DNA of 64,000 bases from Leptolyngbya sp. SIOISBB (lineage in GTDB: Bacteria > Cyanobacteriota > Cyanobacteriia > Phormidesmidales > Phormidesmidaceae), in assembly GCA_010671905.1 (NCBI GenBank), contig JAAHII010000001.1, positions 7,809,557 through 7,873,556 of the forward strand, written 5' to 3'. A program made the position numbers and the translations under genes. The stretch's first letter is position 1. Every line of letters starts with the position of its first letter. Under the pieces are notes generated by a model. It did no database searches, was not told the origin of the DNA, and worked only from the letters and a program-made list of their open reading frames with translations. Positions 1-11,700 of the stretch are shown here, in pieces.

Positions 1-2600
1 AGGTATAGCGCTCGATCTGTGGGGTTATTACTGAAGGTTGTCAGCGCAATCCCAGTCGGTACAGTATTACTCAAAATAACCGTACAGACGCTATTGTTGG
101 TCGAGGTTGCTGCCACGTCGATATCGACAACATTGGCCCCCCCACTATTATTCTCAAGGGTGTTGTCACGGGCGTTAAGAACGGCAATAATCGCATCGCC
201 ATTGGCTTCTACATCGATCGCTTGTTCTGCGTTCCCGCTGATGATGTTGCTGGTGATACCGGCACTGCCATCTTCTAAAATCGGGAATTCTTGCAAACCC
301 GCATTCGCAATGGAGCGAATACCGTCGCCCCCGTTTCTCAAAATTCGGTTGGCATTAACCGTGATTTCCTGAGCTCCTAAGGCGTTAAGGATGATATCAA
401 CCCCAGATCCCCCGTTATCCAGGATTTCGTTATTGCGGAGGAACAGTTCTTGGGCAGAGGCGGTGTTGGGAGGAACAGTCGTACCGTTAACAATTTCGAC
501 CCCAGCACCGACATTATTGCTAATGGTGCTGTTGGTCACCGAGATCTCTTGAGAACCGCCATTCAGATTAGATGTCGCCAGGACACCGCTACTGCCGTTA
601 CGGCTAATTGAACCGGCATCAAAAGAAAATTCTTGAGTGGAAGCGTCATTACGAGCGGTGCCTTCTGATCGCAACACGATGCCTTGGTTCGTACTGTCGG
701 TAATGGCATTGGCTGGGGTTTCACCGTCACTGTTGCCCTGGCTGGTGTTTAAGCTAGCATCGCTCGGCTGCACGGCGATCACCTGGCTCGGGGCACCTAA
801 CGCCCCGCCGGTTGGCAACGTCACAAACTCCATGCCGATATTATTGCTGGCGGTAATTTCGTAGCCAATAATCGATAGATCGAGCCGCTGCGCTGAGGTA
901 GTGTTTTCGACAAAGATGCTAGATCCGGCTGAATTGCGAATGATGTTGTCGAAAGCCACAACACTGCCACCCACATTATTGAAGGCAATGCCGCGGCCAC
1001 CGGGGTTAGTAATGGTATTGTTACGCAGTTCGGCGTTGCGAATGTTGCTACCGACGATCGCTTCCCCAGTGGCATTATCAATGCGAAAACCGGCTAACAC
1101 TGTCCGATTTCCTAAGGTCACGCCGTTGGTAATGTTCGGAAAGTTGCCATCGCCGGACAGGGGCAGTTCAACGACAATGCCCTCGGCGAAATTAGTGGTC
1201 GGTGAGAAAGGCAACCGGACTGCCCCTGTCTCAAAACCAGGGAACGGCAAACCGGCGATGGTCTGGGCTGGCCCTTGAGATAACACGCGCACGCGCTCAG
1301 GAATGGTAAAGGCCGGAATGTTGATCGCATTGCTGCCATCGACATATACGACGTCATTACCATCACCGACCGCCGCATTCAAACCTTCTTGGACAGTGCC
1401 AAACGGATTTTCAAAGGTGCCGTCACCGCCGGTCGCGCCTAGGGTTACATGTTGAAAACGATAGGCTTGTTCCTCTTCGGGGTTGATTAGGGGAGACGTG
1501 TTCGATTCGAATATCGTTTCTCGGTCTTCATCCCAAAAAACGGCAATTTCCGGCGATCGCACAGTGGGGTCGCCGAGGCGAGCCTGGACTCGTTCGACAG
1601 GATCTTCAGAATCATTGGCGCGAGTGCCCGGAAAAGTCGCCCCGACAGACAGTACTAACCGGGTGCCAAACAGGCCATCATCCTGCAGCGACAGCCCACC
1701 ATTAAAGTTGGGAGTGAAATTAGAGGCTAGGCGAAGCCGCCAGCCCAGATAGGCGGGAGTGTCTGGCGAATCGTATAAGTAAAGTCCCCCAAACGCTTGT
1801 AGATCGCCTGCATCCCAACGCATTAAGCGATATCCCGCTTCAGCATCAAAGCCGCCGAGTGCATGTTCCTGTTGAAAGAGTCGTTCCTGTTGCCGTTGAC
1901 TATTGAGAATGAATTGATTACCGACAAAGCCAGTCGATACCTGAAAGCCGGTATCAATCGTGGTGTCGCTAATGGTATTCGAGCGATCGCCTAAGGGTAA
2001 ATAGGCATTGAAGCGAAAATCCCAGTCGTCCCCCAAACTTTCGTAGCCAGCACCCAATTGATAAAAATCGCTGTTGCCCGTATTGCGAGCGTCTAGGCCG
2101 ACATAGCCACCGCGAATCCGATTCTGAGCGTTCCGATAGCCTCGGTAACCTAACAGCAGCGACCCGCCGACATCATCGTTTGCCCCGACGACTAGGCGAC
2201 CTTCTAAAAAACTGATGGTTTCACCGGGCTCTTGATCCAAGGGCACAAACGCCTCAAATCGTCCCAAGCTATTGTGGCTGCCGCCATCAGTAATGTACCC
2301 GACCCCAAACCGCGGCTGAATGGTCAGAGTTTCAGCGATCACAGCTGTGGACTCGGGTGTCTGAGCCACCACCGCTGCCTCCGTGGCGGCGAGAAAAGCG
2401 GCAACGGCGTTAGCCATCAACTGAGCGACAGTCAACTGAGTTGAGGAAAACTCATCCGCGAGCATTGATGCCTCTGCAACGCCGTCTGTTGCATTCGTCT
2501 CAACGGACTGAACTTGCGCTAATGCTGCCACGGGAAACCCTAACAGGATTAGGCTCAAGGTCGCATTGATCGAGAGTAGATCGGTCGTGTGCGTATTCAT
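1..2600 (-). CDS. Inverse-autotransporter-like outer-membrane barrel with beta-helix passenger (3' end beyond window)
   Basis: An uninterrupted reading frame of about 866 codons begins at the ATG at 2598-2600 and runs off the left edge without a stop. Residues 1-28 form a signal peptide (hydrophobic LSLILLGFPVAALA, cleavage after ALA). Residues about 90-310 are rich in alternating hydrophobic, aromatic and glycine residues (FGVGYITDGG, LLLGYRGYR, GGYVGLDARN, YLGWRLRLASNF), as in an outer-membrane barrel of the inverse-autotransporter beta-domain type. From about residue 400 the sequence changes to repeated N-N-x-I / R-N-x-G-x-G-I units, as in right-handed parallel beta-helix proteins (for example FRNNEILDNGGSGVDI). 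A barrel before the passenger is the type Ve (intimin/invasin-like) order. It lies directly downstream of the giant adhesin on the same strand and may be co-expressed. The family call comes from reading the pattern; the exact passenger family is unknown. Confidence 0.82.
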   Translation of the reverse strand, partial: MNTHTTDLLSINATLSLILLGFPVAALAQVQSVETNATDGVAEASMLADEFSSTQLTVAQLMANAVAAFLAATEAAVVAQTPESTAVIAETLTIQPRFGVGYITDGGSHNSLGRFEAFVPLDQEPGETISFLEGRLVVGANDDVGGSLLLGYRGYRNAQNRIRGGYVGLDARNTGNSDFYQLGAGYESLGDDWDFRFNAYLPLGDRSNTISDTTIDTGFQVSTGFVGNQFILNSQRQQERLFQQEHALGGFDAEAGYRLMRWDAGDLQAFGGLYLYDSPDTPAYLGWRLRLASNFTPNFNGGLSLQDDGLFGTRLVLSVGATFPGTRANDSEDPVERVQARLGDPTVRSPEIAVFWDEDRETIFESNTSPLINPEEEQAYRFQHVTLGATGGDGTFENPFGTVQEGLNAAVGDGNDVVYVDGSNAINIPAFTIPERVRVLSQGPAQTIAGLPFPGFETGAVRLPFSPTTNFAEGIVVELPLSGDGNFPNITNGVTLGNRTVLAGFRIDNATGEAIVGSNIRNAELRNNTITNPGGRGIAFNNVGGSVVAFDNIIRNSAGSSIFVENTTSAQRLDLSIIGYEITASNNIGMEFVTLPTGGALGAPSQVIAVQPSDASLNTSQGNSDGETPANAITDSTNQGIVLRSEGTARNDASTQEFSFDAGSISRNGSSGVLATSNLNGGSQEISVTNSTISNNVGAGVEIVNGTTVPPNTASAQELFLRNNEILDNGGSGVDIILNALGAQEITVNANRILRNGGDGIRSIANAGLQEFPILEDGSAGITSNIISGNAEQAIDVEANGDAIIAVLNARDNTLENNSGGANVVDIDVAATSTNNSVCTVILSNTVPTGIALTTFSNNPTDRALY

Positions 2601-2675
2601 AGTACTTAAGCTCAAGGGGGGAAATGCAAAAGGAGCGAAACTAACAAATTGCTCTGCAATCGCGCAAACTAAGCA

Positions 2676-2702
2676 CAGTGATCGCGTCAAACGCGATCAC
2701 TG
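2676..2702. repeat. Perfect 12-bp hairpin between the two surface-protein genes
   Basis: CAGTGATCGCGT (2676-2687) and ACGCGATCACTG (2691-2702) are exact inverted copies around the 3-base loop CAA. The hairpin lies just after the stop of the giant adhesin (2713) and 76 bases before the start of the next gene. It has no T-run on the minus strand, so it is more likely an mRNA-stabilising or processing stem than a classical terminator. It contains the core of the HIP1 octamer. Confidence 0.7.
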
Positions 2703-2712
2703 CGTTCCTGAA

Positions 2713-5700
2713 CTAGACAGTTCTGCCTTCAAAGAAACCGCTGGTGATGTAATGCTGGGTCGCTGCTTGCAGGTCATTACCAAAGGCCGCTTGCAAATCA
2801 GTGTACTTATTAAGATAAGCCACCTCATCAAACGTATCGATCGCCCGACCTTCACTCATCCCAAGTCGGATATAGTGCTCAGTCCCCGCATCAAAATTTG
2901 TGCCTAAAGCCTGGATCAAATCGCCGTGGGAGGCAATGTAATCATCGGCTTCAAAGGCTACCTGTCGGCCTTCGGCGTAGCCATACGCCATATAGTGTTG
3001 TAAACCCTGTTGCGGATCATAGCCAAAGGCGTTGGCTAGGTCAGCATAAGATGCAATATAGGCACCCCCATCAAAGCCCAGCAATGGGTCACGGTTTTCG
3101 GCATAAGTGTTTTCGATGTAGTGGCGGGTGACCGCTGTCAGGTCGTCGCCAAAAGCCGCTTGTAAATCTGGGCGCGATGCCAGATATTGCTCTGTATTAA
3201 ACCCTTGTGTTGATCGACCTTCGGCATAGCCGTTTTGGATGTAGTGCTGAGTTGCCGCCTCTAAGTCGTAACCAAACGCGATAATTAGGTCACCATTAGT
3301 TGCCAGATAGAGATCTTCATCGAAGGTATCAATAGAGCGGTTCTCTTGAAAACCAAGCTGCGCATAGTGGCTTTGGGCCGCTGCCAGGTTATAGCCAAAC
3401 GCTTGTAACAGGTCGATGTTAGAGGCTAGATAGTCATCAGCCTGGGCTAACGTCAGCGTTCTGGGGCGAGACGGCCCAGCCGTCGCCCCGGTGGTCGGCA
3501 CAGTGATCGAATTATCCGCTGGGCTGCCAGCAGGAATAGCGTCCCCAAAGATGAGGTGTTCACTCCCGAGGGAGAATGCATTAACGTCTTCGAGAATGGC
3601 AACCGGGGTTACGATGCCGTTGACTGTGGCCTCGACTACGGTGTCGAGCCCCTGCTGGCGAAACTGGACAGTATTGCTAGATAGGCCGGGGATGTTAGTG
3701 AATTGGAGGCGATCGCTGACGATTTCAAAGTCCACAATCGTATCGCCAAACTCACTGACCGCCGAGAACCGGAAGATGTCGTCGCCTTGCCCGCCAATGA
3801 GAGTATCGTCGCCGACGCCCCCCGCGAGGATATCGTTATCACGGCCCCCATCAAGGAAGTCGGCCCCTGCCCCCCCTAGCAGCCGATCGTTCCCACTACT
3901 GCCTTGTAGTACATCGGTGCCATTGCCACCATCCAGGGTGTCATTGCCACTGCCGCCGTTGAGCAAGTCGTCGCCGTCATCGCCGGTGATGCGATCGTTG
4001 CCGCTACCGCCATTAGCGACGTCGTTACCGACACCTGCGGTCATATCATCGTCGTCGCTACCGCCGTTGAGGGCGTCATCGCCGCTACCGCCAATGACGA
4101 TATCGCGCTCACTACCGCCATTAATGACGTCGTTACCGGCACCCCCATCGAGATAATCATTGTCACTCAGGCCATTGATGACATCATCACCATCACTGCC
4201 AATAATCGTGTCGGCACCGCCTGAGCCTTGGCCGACACTGGCTTTCACATCACTAAAGCTCAGCGTCGCGGTGTCTGTCAAAGTCCCATCTGAGACCGTG
4301 TAGGTTACGGCTGGCACCGGGCCGATATAACCTGTGGCTGGGGTGAAGGTAAAGGTCCCGTCACCCTTGAGTTGCAGTGTCCCAATCGGGTCACCATTGT
4401 TGTTTGCGAGGTCAGTAGGGGTACCGATGGTTAACGGTTGTGGGGTCCCATTGCCATTGATATCCACTGTCGCGGTAGTCACTGTCAGGGTGTCGCCATC
4501 GCCATCGGTGTCATTGCCCAGACCAGTAATGACGCTCCCGCTCACGGGCGTGTCTTCGGTCACTGCTACAGGGCCATCATCGGTGGCAATCGGGGCATCG
4601 TCCACCGAGCTGACATCATCGAAGGTGAGAATCGCCTCATCGGTCAGTTCGCCATCAGTGACGGTATAAGTTACAGCCGGTACCGAACCCGTGTAGTTTG
4701 CCGCTGGTGTGAAACTGAAGGTGCCGTCACCATTCAGCTGCAGGGTCCCAATCGGGTCACCGTTGGGACCCTGCAGCGCAGTGGCGGTGCCGATGGTCAG
4801 TGGTTGTTGTGAACCATCGCCATTGATATCGACCGTCGCTGATTCCACCGTCAGGGTATCGCCATCGACGTCGCTGTCATCGCCCAGTCCCGTGATGACG
4901 CTGCCGGTGGCGACGGTATCTTCCGTGACGGCCACGGGGCCATCATTCGTGGCCACGGGGGCATCGTTGACCGGACTGACATTGCTGAAGGAAAGCACTG
5001 CCTCATCGGTCAGTTCACCATCGGTGATGGTGTAGGTCACGGATGGAATTGGGCCGGTATAGTTGTCGGCGGGGTTAAAGGTGAAGGTGCCGTCTTGATT
5101 CAGCGTCAAGGTGCCAATCGGGTCACCGTTGGTGGCCGTGAGGTTAGTCGCGGTGCCAATGGTCAGTGGTTGTTGTGAACCATCGCCATTGATATCGACT
5201 GTCGCTGATTCCACCGTCAGGGTATCGCCATCCACGTCGCTGTCATCGCCCAGCCCCGTGATAACGCTGCCGGTGGTTTCAGTGTCTTCCGTGACGGCCA
5301 CGGGGCCATCATTCGTGGCCATGGGGGCATCATTCACCGGACTGACAGTTTTGAAGGAAAGCACCGCCTCATCGGTCAGTTCGCCATCAGTGATGGTGTA
5401 GGTCACGGATGGAATCGGACCGACGTAGTGGTCGGCGGGGTCAAAGCTGAAGGTGCCATCACCATTCAGTTGCAGCGTTCCAATCGGGTTGCCGTTGGGA
5501 GCTGTGAGGTTCGTCGCGGTGCCGATGGTCAATGGCTGCTGATTGCCATCGCCATTGATATCGACCGTGGCTGATTCCACCGTCAAGGTATCGCCATCGA
5601 CATCGGTGTCATCGCCCAGTCCCGTGATGACGCTGCCAGTGGTTTCAGTGTCTTCCGTGACGGTGACGGGGCCATCATTCGTGGCCACGGGGGCATCATT

Positions 5701-8700
5701 CACCGGACTGACAGTTTTGAAGGAAAGCACCGCCTCATCGGTCAATTCACCATCCGTGATGGTGTAGGTCACGGATGGAACGGGACCGACATAGTTGTCA
5801 GCAGGGTCAAAACTGAAGGTGCCATCACCATTCAGTTGCAGCGTTCCAATCGGGTCACCGTTGTTGTCCGTCAGCGCAGTGGCGCTACCGATGGTCAACG
5901 ACTGCTGAGTGCCATCGCCATTGATATCGACCGTGGCCGATTCAACCGTCAAGGTATCGCCATCCACGTCGCTGTCATCGCCTAGACCCGTGATGACGCT
6001 GCCGGTGGCGGCGGTATCTTCCGTGACGGTGACGGGGCCATCATTCGTGGCCACGGGGGCATCATTCACCGGCGTAACATTGTTGAAGGAAAGCACCGCC
6101 TCATCGGTCAGTTCGCCATCAGTGATGGTGTAGGTCACCGATGGAATCGGGCCGGTGTAGTTGTCGGCGGGGTCAAAGGTGAAGGTGCCGTCTTGATTCA
6201 GCGTCAAGGTGCCAATCGGGTCACCGTTGGTGGCCGTGAGGTTAGTCGCGGTGCCAATGGTCAGTGGTTGTTGTGAACCATCGCCATTGATATCGACTGT
6301 CGCTGATTCCACCGTCAGGGTATCACCATCCACGTCGGTGTCATCCCCCAGCCCCGTGATAACGCTGCCGATGGTTTCAGTGTCTTCCGTGACGTCGACA
6401 GGACCATCGTTGGTCGCCACGGGGGCATCGTTGACCGGACTGACATTGCTGAAGGAAAGCACTGCCTCATCGGTCAGTTCGCCATCGGTGATGGTGTAGG
6501 TCACGGATGGAATCGGACCGGTGTAGTTCGCCGCCGGAGTGAAGCTGAAAGTGCCATCATCATTCAGTTGCAGCGTTCCAATCGGATCACCGTTGTTGTC
6601 TGTCAGCGCAGTGGCGCTACCGATAGTTAACGGCTGCTGATTGCCATCGCCATTGATATCGACCGTGGCCGATTCAACCGTCAAGGTATCGCCATCCACG
6701 TCGCTGTCATCGCCCAGTCCCGTGATGACGCTGCCGGTGGTTTCAGAGTCTTCCGTGACATCCACGGGGCCATCATTCGTGGCCACGGGGGCATCGTTGA
6801 CCGGACTGACATTGTTGAAGGAAAGCACCGCCTCATCGGTCAGTTCACCATCGGTGATGGTGTAGGTCACGGATGGAATCGGGCCAGTGTAGTTTGCCGC
6901 TGGCGTAAAGGTGAAGGTGCCATCACCATTCAGTTGCAGGGTCCCAATCGGGTCACCATTGGGAGCTGTGAGGTTCGTCGCGGTGCCGATGGTCAGCGAC
7001 TGCTGGTTGCCATCGCCATTGATATCGACTGTGGCTGACTGAACCGTCAAGGTATCACCATCCACATCGGTGTCATCGCCCAGTCCCGTGATGACGCTGC
7101 CGGTGGCGACGGTATCTTCCGTGACGTCCACGGGACCATCATTCGTGGCCACGGGGGCATCATTCACCGCTTCAATGTCGACAGTGACACTACCGGTGGC
7201 GGTTAACGCACCCCCACTGCCCTGAGTACCCGTGTTGCCATCGTTGAGCGTGTATTCAATGCTGACGGAAGTGGGTGGGGCTTCACTGGTGTTGCTGTAG
7301 GTGATTTGCTGCAGCGCACTAGTCACGAGAGTCCCTGTCGCGTTGTTGTTGAAGGTCAGGGTCAACTTGCCGTTATCGTTGGCTGTGACGGTGGCGATCG
7401 CCGTTCCCGCCACGCTGACCGTACTGCCTTCTGTCAGCGTGCCTAAGGTACCGCTGTTGCCGAACACATCTTCGTTGTTGGCACCGCCTGCACGCTCTAA
7501 GGTCAAGGTCGCCCCAGCCCAATTATTGATGGCATCCAACTCAGGGTCGTTAACGGAAGCGTCACCATCGAGCACAACGGCGGTGCCATTTTCAACAAAG
7601 TCAACGGTGCCACCCAGAGTATTCAAAGTGGGTGCATCGTTCACCGGATTGACCTGACTGGTCAGGGGCACCGTGGCGCTGCTATAGGCCGTGGTGTCGC
7701 CCGTGGCTCCCGCTCCGCTTAAGTCAACGGTGTTGCCTGTGGTAACCGCACCTGCCGAAGTATCGATGAGGTGAACGGTGAGCGCCGGTACGGGGCCGTT
7801 GTAGTTGGCACTGGGGACAAACCGGAACTGATCGGTGGCCGACACCAACAGAGCATTGGTGTCACTGGGGTTACCTACCGCCTGCCAAGCCGAACCGTTG
7901 AAATACTGCCACGTTCCTTCAGTCGTAGCCGCGTTCCCAACAACTGCGACACCGGCGAGATCGTGAGCCGAAGACCCGTCGGGTACCTCATCCGTGTCGT
8001 CATTAAATCGGGCAGTGAATAAATTAGTGACCGTTTCTCCAGCGGGATTGGTCGTGTCTTCATCCACCGCCGCTAATGTCGAAGCCCCAGTGGCAATGGG
8101 CGCATCATTAATCGCAATGACGTTGGTGCGTAATCTAAGATCATTGTCGCTGTTACTATACTGAGTCGTACCACCGCTGGTATTGATGTCTACCGTGTCA
8201 CCAGCGGTTACCCCACCTTGGGAAGTGTCGATTAGACGTAGTCTCAAATCTCCCGGCTGGCCATTAAAGTCAGCATTCGGGAGGAAGCGGAGTTTCGCCG
8301 TGGGGGGTAAGACCAGGGCAGCGCTGTTAGCAACGCCAGTGAGATTGTTCCAAATATTGCCATCACTTGACCACTGCCATTGGCCTTGGGCTGTAATGTT
8401 GGCATCATTTCTGAAAATCGCAATCCCGGCGAAATCATTGGCCGAAGAGCCATCAACCACGTCATCAGCGGTATCCAAAAACTTATTTAAGAACAGGTCC
8501 TCAACTGACGTTCCTGACGGAATGTCATCTTCGTTCGTGTCAAATTCAACCCGCCTACCGCCATTGCGAGTGGGGGCATCGTTGACCGGATTGACCGCAA
8601 TATTGATAGTTGTGTCAACGATGCCTGCAGGGCCGGTGCCGGTGTTGCCCAAATCATCGACCCGGAAGCTCAAAGCATCCGCGCCATTGACGTTCAAGTT

Positions 8701-11700
8701 TCCTTGATAGGTCAAGGAGGCGAGAGCAGCGTTAAGGTCGGCTTCGGTGCCGGTAATGGTCATCGCCCCACTGCCGTTACTGCCAGTGTCGAAGGTCAGA
8801 CCGTCCGTGATGCCCAGGGTTAAATCACCTTTACCGACCGACAGGGTCACGGTGAGGGGGTTCCCAAAGTCATCTGGATCATCAATGGCCAGCTGATTAG
8901 CACCGGTAAAGCTGAAGGGCTGATCTTCAGTGGCCACGACGTCGGTCGGGTTCGTCACTATCGGCGCATTGTTAATGCTACTGGTCTGAATTGTGATGTC
9001 CTGGGTGGCCGTCAGCGCGCCGGGGCCACCATTCGCCTCATCATCAACTTCCACCGCCAAGTTGACGGTGACTTCTGAGTTATAGTCGCTCGGCGTATAG
9101 CTGAGTCCGTTTAACGCGGCGTTGATTTCGGCCTTCGTGCCCGCCAGGGTGAGGCTAGCAGTGCCCTGACCCGTGATCGTGGCTCCGGTGCCAGTCGTGG
9201 CGATCAGGGTGCCGTAGGCCAGATTGTCAGCCGCATTTGTTGCCGTCAGGGTGACGGTAAAGTTATCCGTCCCAAAGGGGGGCGCATCCGCGATGTCATC
9301 AATGGTGATGGCATTGTTGTTAGCCGTACTGAAAACTTTAGGGCTCGCTTCAGTAATGGTTTGCGGGGTCGAGGGAGCCGCTAAGGATGGCGCATCGTTA
9401 ACTGGGTCTAAGGTGATCGCAACGGTTTTAATCACCTCTTGAGGGTCACTGGCACCATTGTTTAAGCCCGTATTGCCTTGGTCATTGGCGGTGATGGTGA
9501 GGGTATCGCTGCCGTTGAAGTTTTCGTTGCCTTTATAAGACAGGCCCGCGATCGCGGCATTGATATCCTCCAAGCTCCCGGTCAGCGTGACCGTGCTGCT
9601 GTTGTTAGCGCCGCCGGTAATCAGACTCGGGTTCCCAACGGTGACAGTGCCCTGAGTCACTTGCAGGGTCACCGTATTAGTGGTTGAGTTAAAGGCATCA
9701 ACGTCAGTAATTTGAATCTTGTTACCAGCCGTAAATCCAAACGCGATATCTTCAGTGACTGTAACGGCAGTCGGTGCCGCAACTTCAGGGGCGTCATTGT
9801 CGTTACTGGTGAAGAGTGCGATCGTCTTCGTCAGCGTTGTTGTGTAACCGGCCGGAGCCGGGTCAGGATCAGGTCCCCCGTTATTCAAGTCATCGACCGT
9901 GACCACCAATACCAGTTTGCGGTCTTCATCTTCGGGAACCTGCACCTGTAGACCATCTAGCGCCGCTTGGACAGCATCTTTAGTCCCTTCAAAGGTGACG
10001 GTGCCACCTTGTACGCCGTGGTTGCCAGTGACAGTTAAGTCAGTTGTTGAACCCAGGGTCAGCGTGCTGTCGATATAGGTGGTGCCGCTCGCCTGCAAAT
10101 CAACCGTGACCCGTAAAACATCTGTTTCCCCCACCGTAATTGCATCTAAATCGGTGTCGGTCACAGTGATGCGGTTGTTATTCCCGCTGTTGAAGGTTAA
10201 CGGCGTGTCGGTATCAAAAACCTGAGCGGCAGGAACCTTCAGCTCTGGAGCATCGTTAGCCGGATCAATATTGATGACATAAGAACCCGGCACCGCCGCA
10301 CCACCCCCGTCGCTGACGGTGAAGGTAAAGCCATCGGTGTAGTTTTCAGTCCCGTCGTGGGTGTAGGTAATGCGATCGCTATCCAGATCCGCTTGGGTAA
10401 AGACACTGCCGACAGACAACGCCTGGCCATTCAAAAACAAGGTGCCATAGTCAGTGGCATCGGCAATGCGATATTGCCGCTGAATAATGCTGTTATCAGG
10501 GTCGGTATAGAAGAGATGAGGGTCACCGTCCGTCTTACCGTTTTCGCCTTTGATAGTGCCGGTACCGGCCTCAGCAACGGTCAATGATTGGTTAGAATCG
10601 GCAATCGGATCGTCATTTAGCGAGGCGATTCTCAGATTAATGGTGGCCTCGCCACTGAGGTTGTTGACGGCCGTTGTATTGTCATTCGCCTGCACCACAA
10701 AGCTATCGACAAATTGCTCATCGCCACCGTGGACATAGCGCAGCTTGCCGCCATTGAGCTGGCCTTTGGTAATGACGGTGTCCGTTGTGACAGTGACAAA
10801 GCCATTTCCATCACTTTGGTCAACTTGCAAAGTGCCATTAAGTGGCAATGTGGTGACCTTAAAAGTGAGATTTTCAAGCGTGTTGGGAGTCGCAAAGCCC
10901 TGACCTGACTTTTCACCGGAACCATCAACATCATTGAGCGTGATATACGTTTCATCAATGATGAGGATGTCAGCTTCTTTGAGGAAAGGAGAGTCTTCTG
11001 TCGCCGCGATTTCGGGGGCATCGTTGACCGGCGTAATGTCAATCGTGAAGGTTTCCTCGAAGGTAACATTCTTACCGTCACTCACCGTGAAGCGAAAGTT
11101 GTCAATAAAGTCTTCATCGCCTGCATGGTTAAATGTGACCCGATTGTTGTCGATGTCATCTTGGGTAAAAGAGCCGAACAAGTCTAATGCCAGACCATTC
11201 AGTTCGACGCTGCCGCTCGTCGGCAAACTCGTAATGGTATAGATAATCTCACTGGGTAGGTTATCGGTATCGGTTGAACGCAACAGCACATTGGTGATCG
11301 TAGCGACGCTGCCTTCGTTGACGCCAGCAATGCCGACATTGATATCGGTGACGGGTAGGCTATTGCCCGTAACGTCAGGATTTTGGGTGCCACCACTGCC
11401 GCCACTACCGTTGATGGGCACATCAATATTGATGTTGAAGGTTAGCGTCTCTAGCTCAGATCCATCGGTTTTCCAGATACCACCATCGCGCACGGACGGA
11501 TATTCACGAATTTCACCATCGCGCACCTGAAAGCTGAAACTATCGGTAAAGCTTTCGTCCCCATTCGAATCTTTGTGAAACGCATAACGAACTCGGTCAT
11601 CCTTGAGATCGTCCTGGCTGAAGCTAGCCCCCGTGCCAATGCCCACCCAAGCGTTGCCATCAAATACCTCTAATTTACCAATGGTCGGATCGGGAGCGGC

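Noticed and set aside
4334..6865. Series of 70-120-codon plus-strand frames at 366-base spacing
   Set aside because: They are antisense shadows of the eight repeats in the giant adhesin and share its periodicity.
4237..7164. Direct repeats read as a possible CRISPR-like or minisatellite array
   Set aside because: The unit is a multiple of three (122 codons), stays open in one frame and encodes VCBS-like modules, so it is coding repeat.
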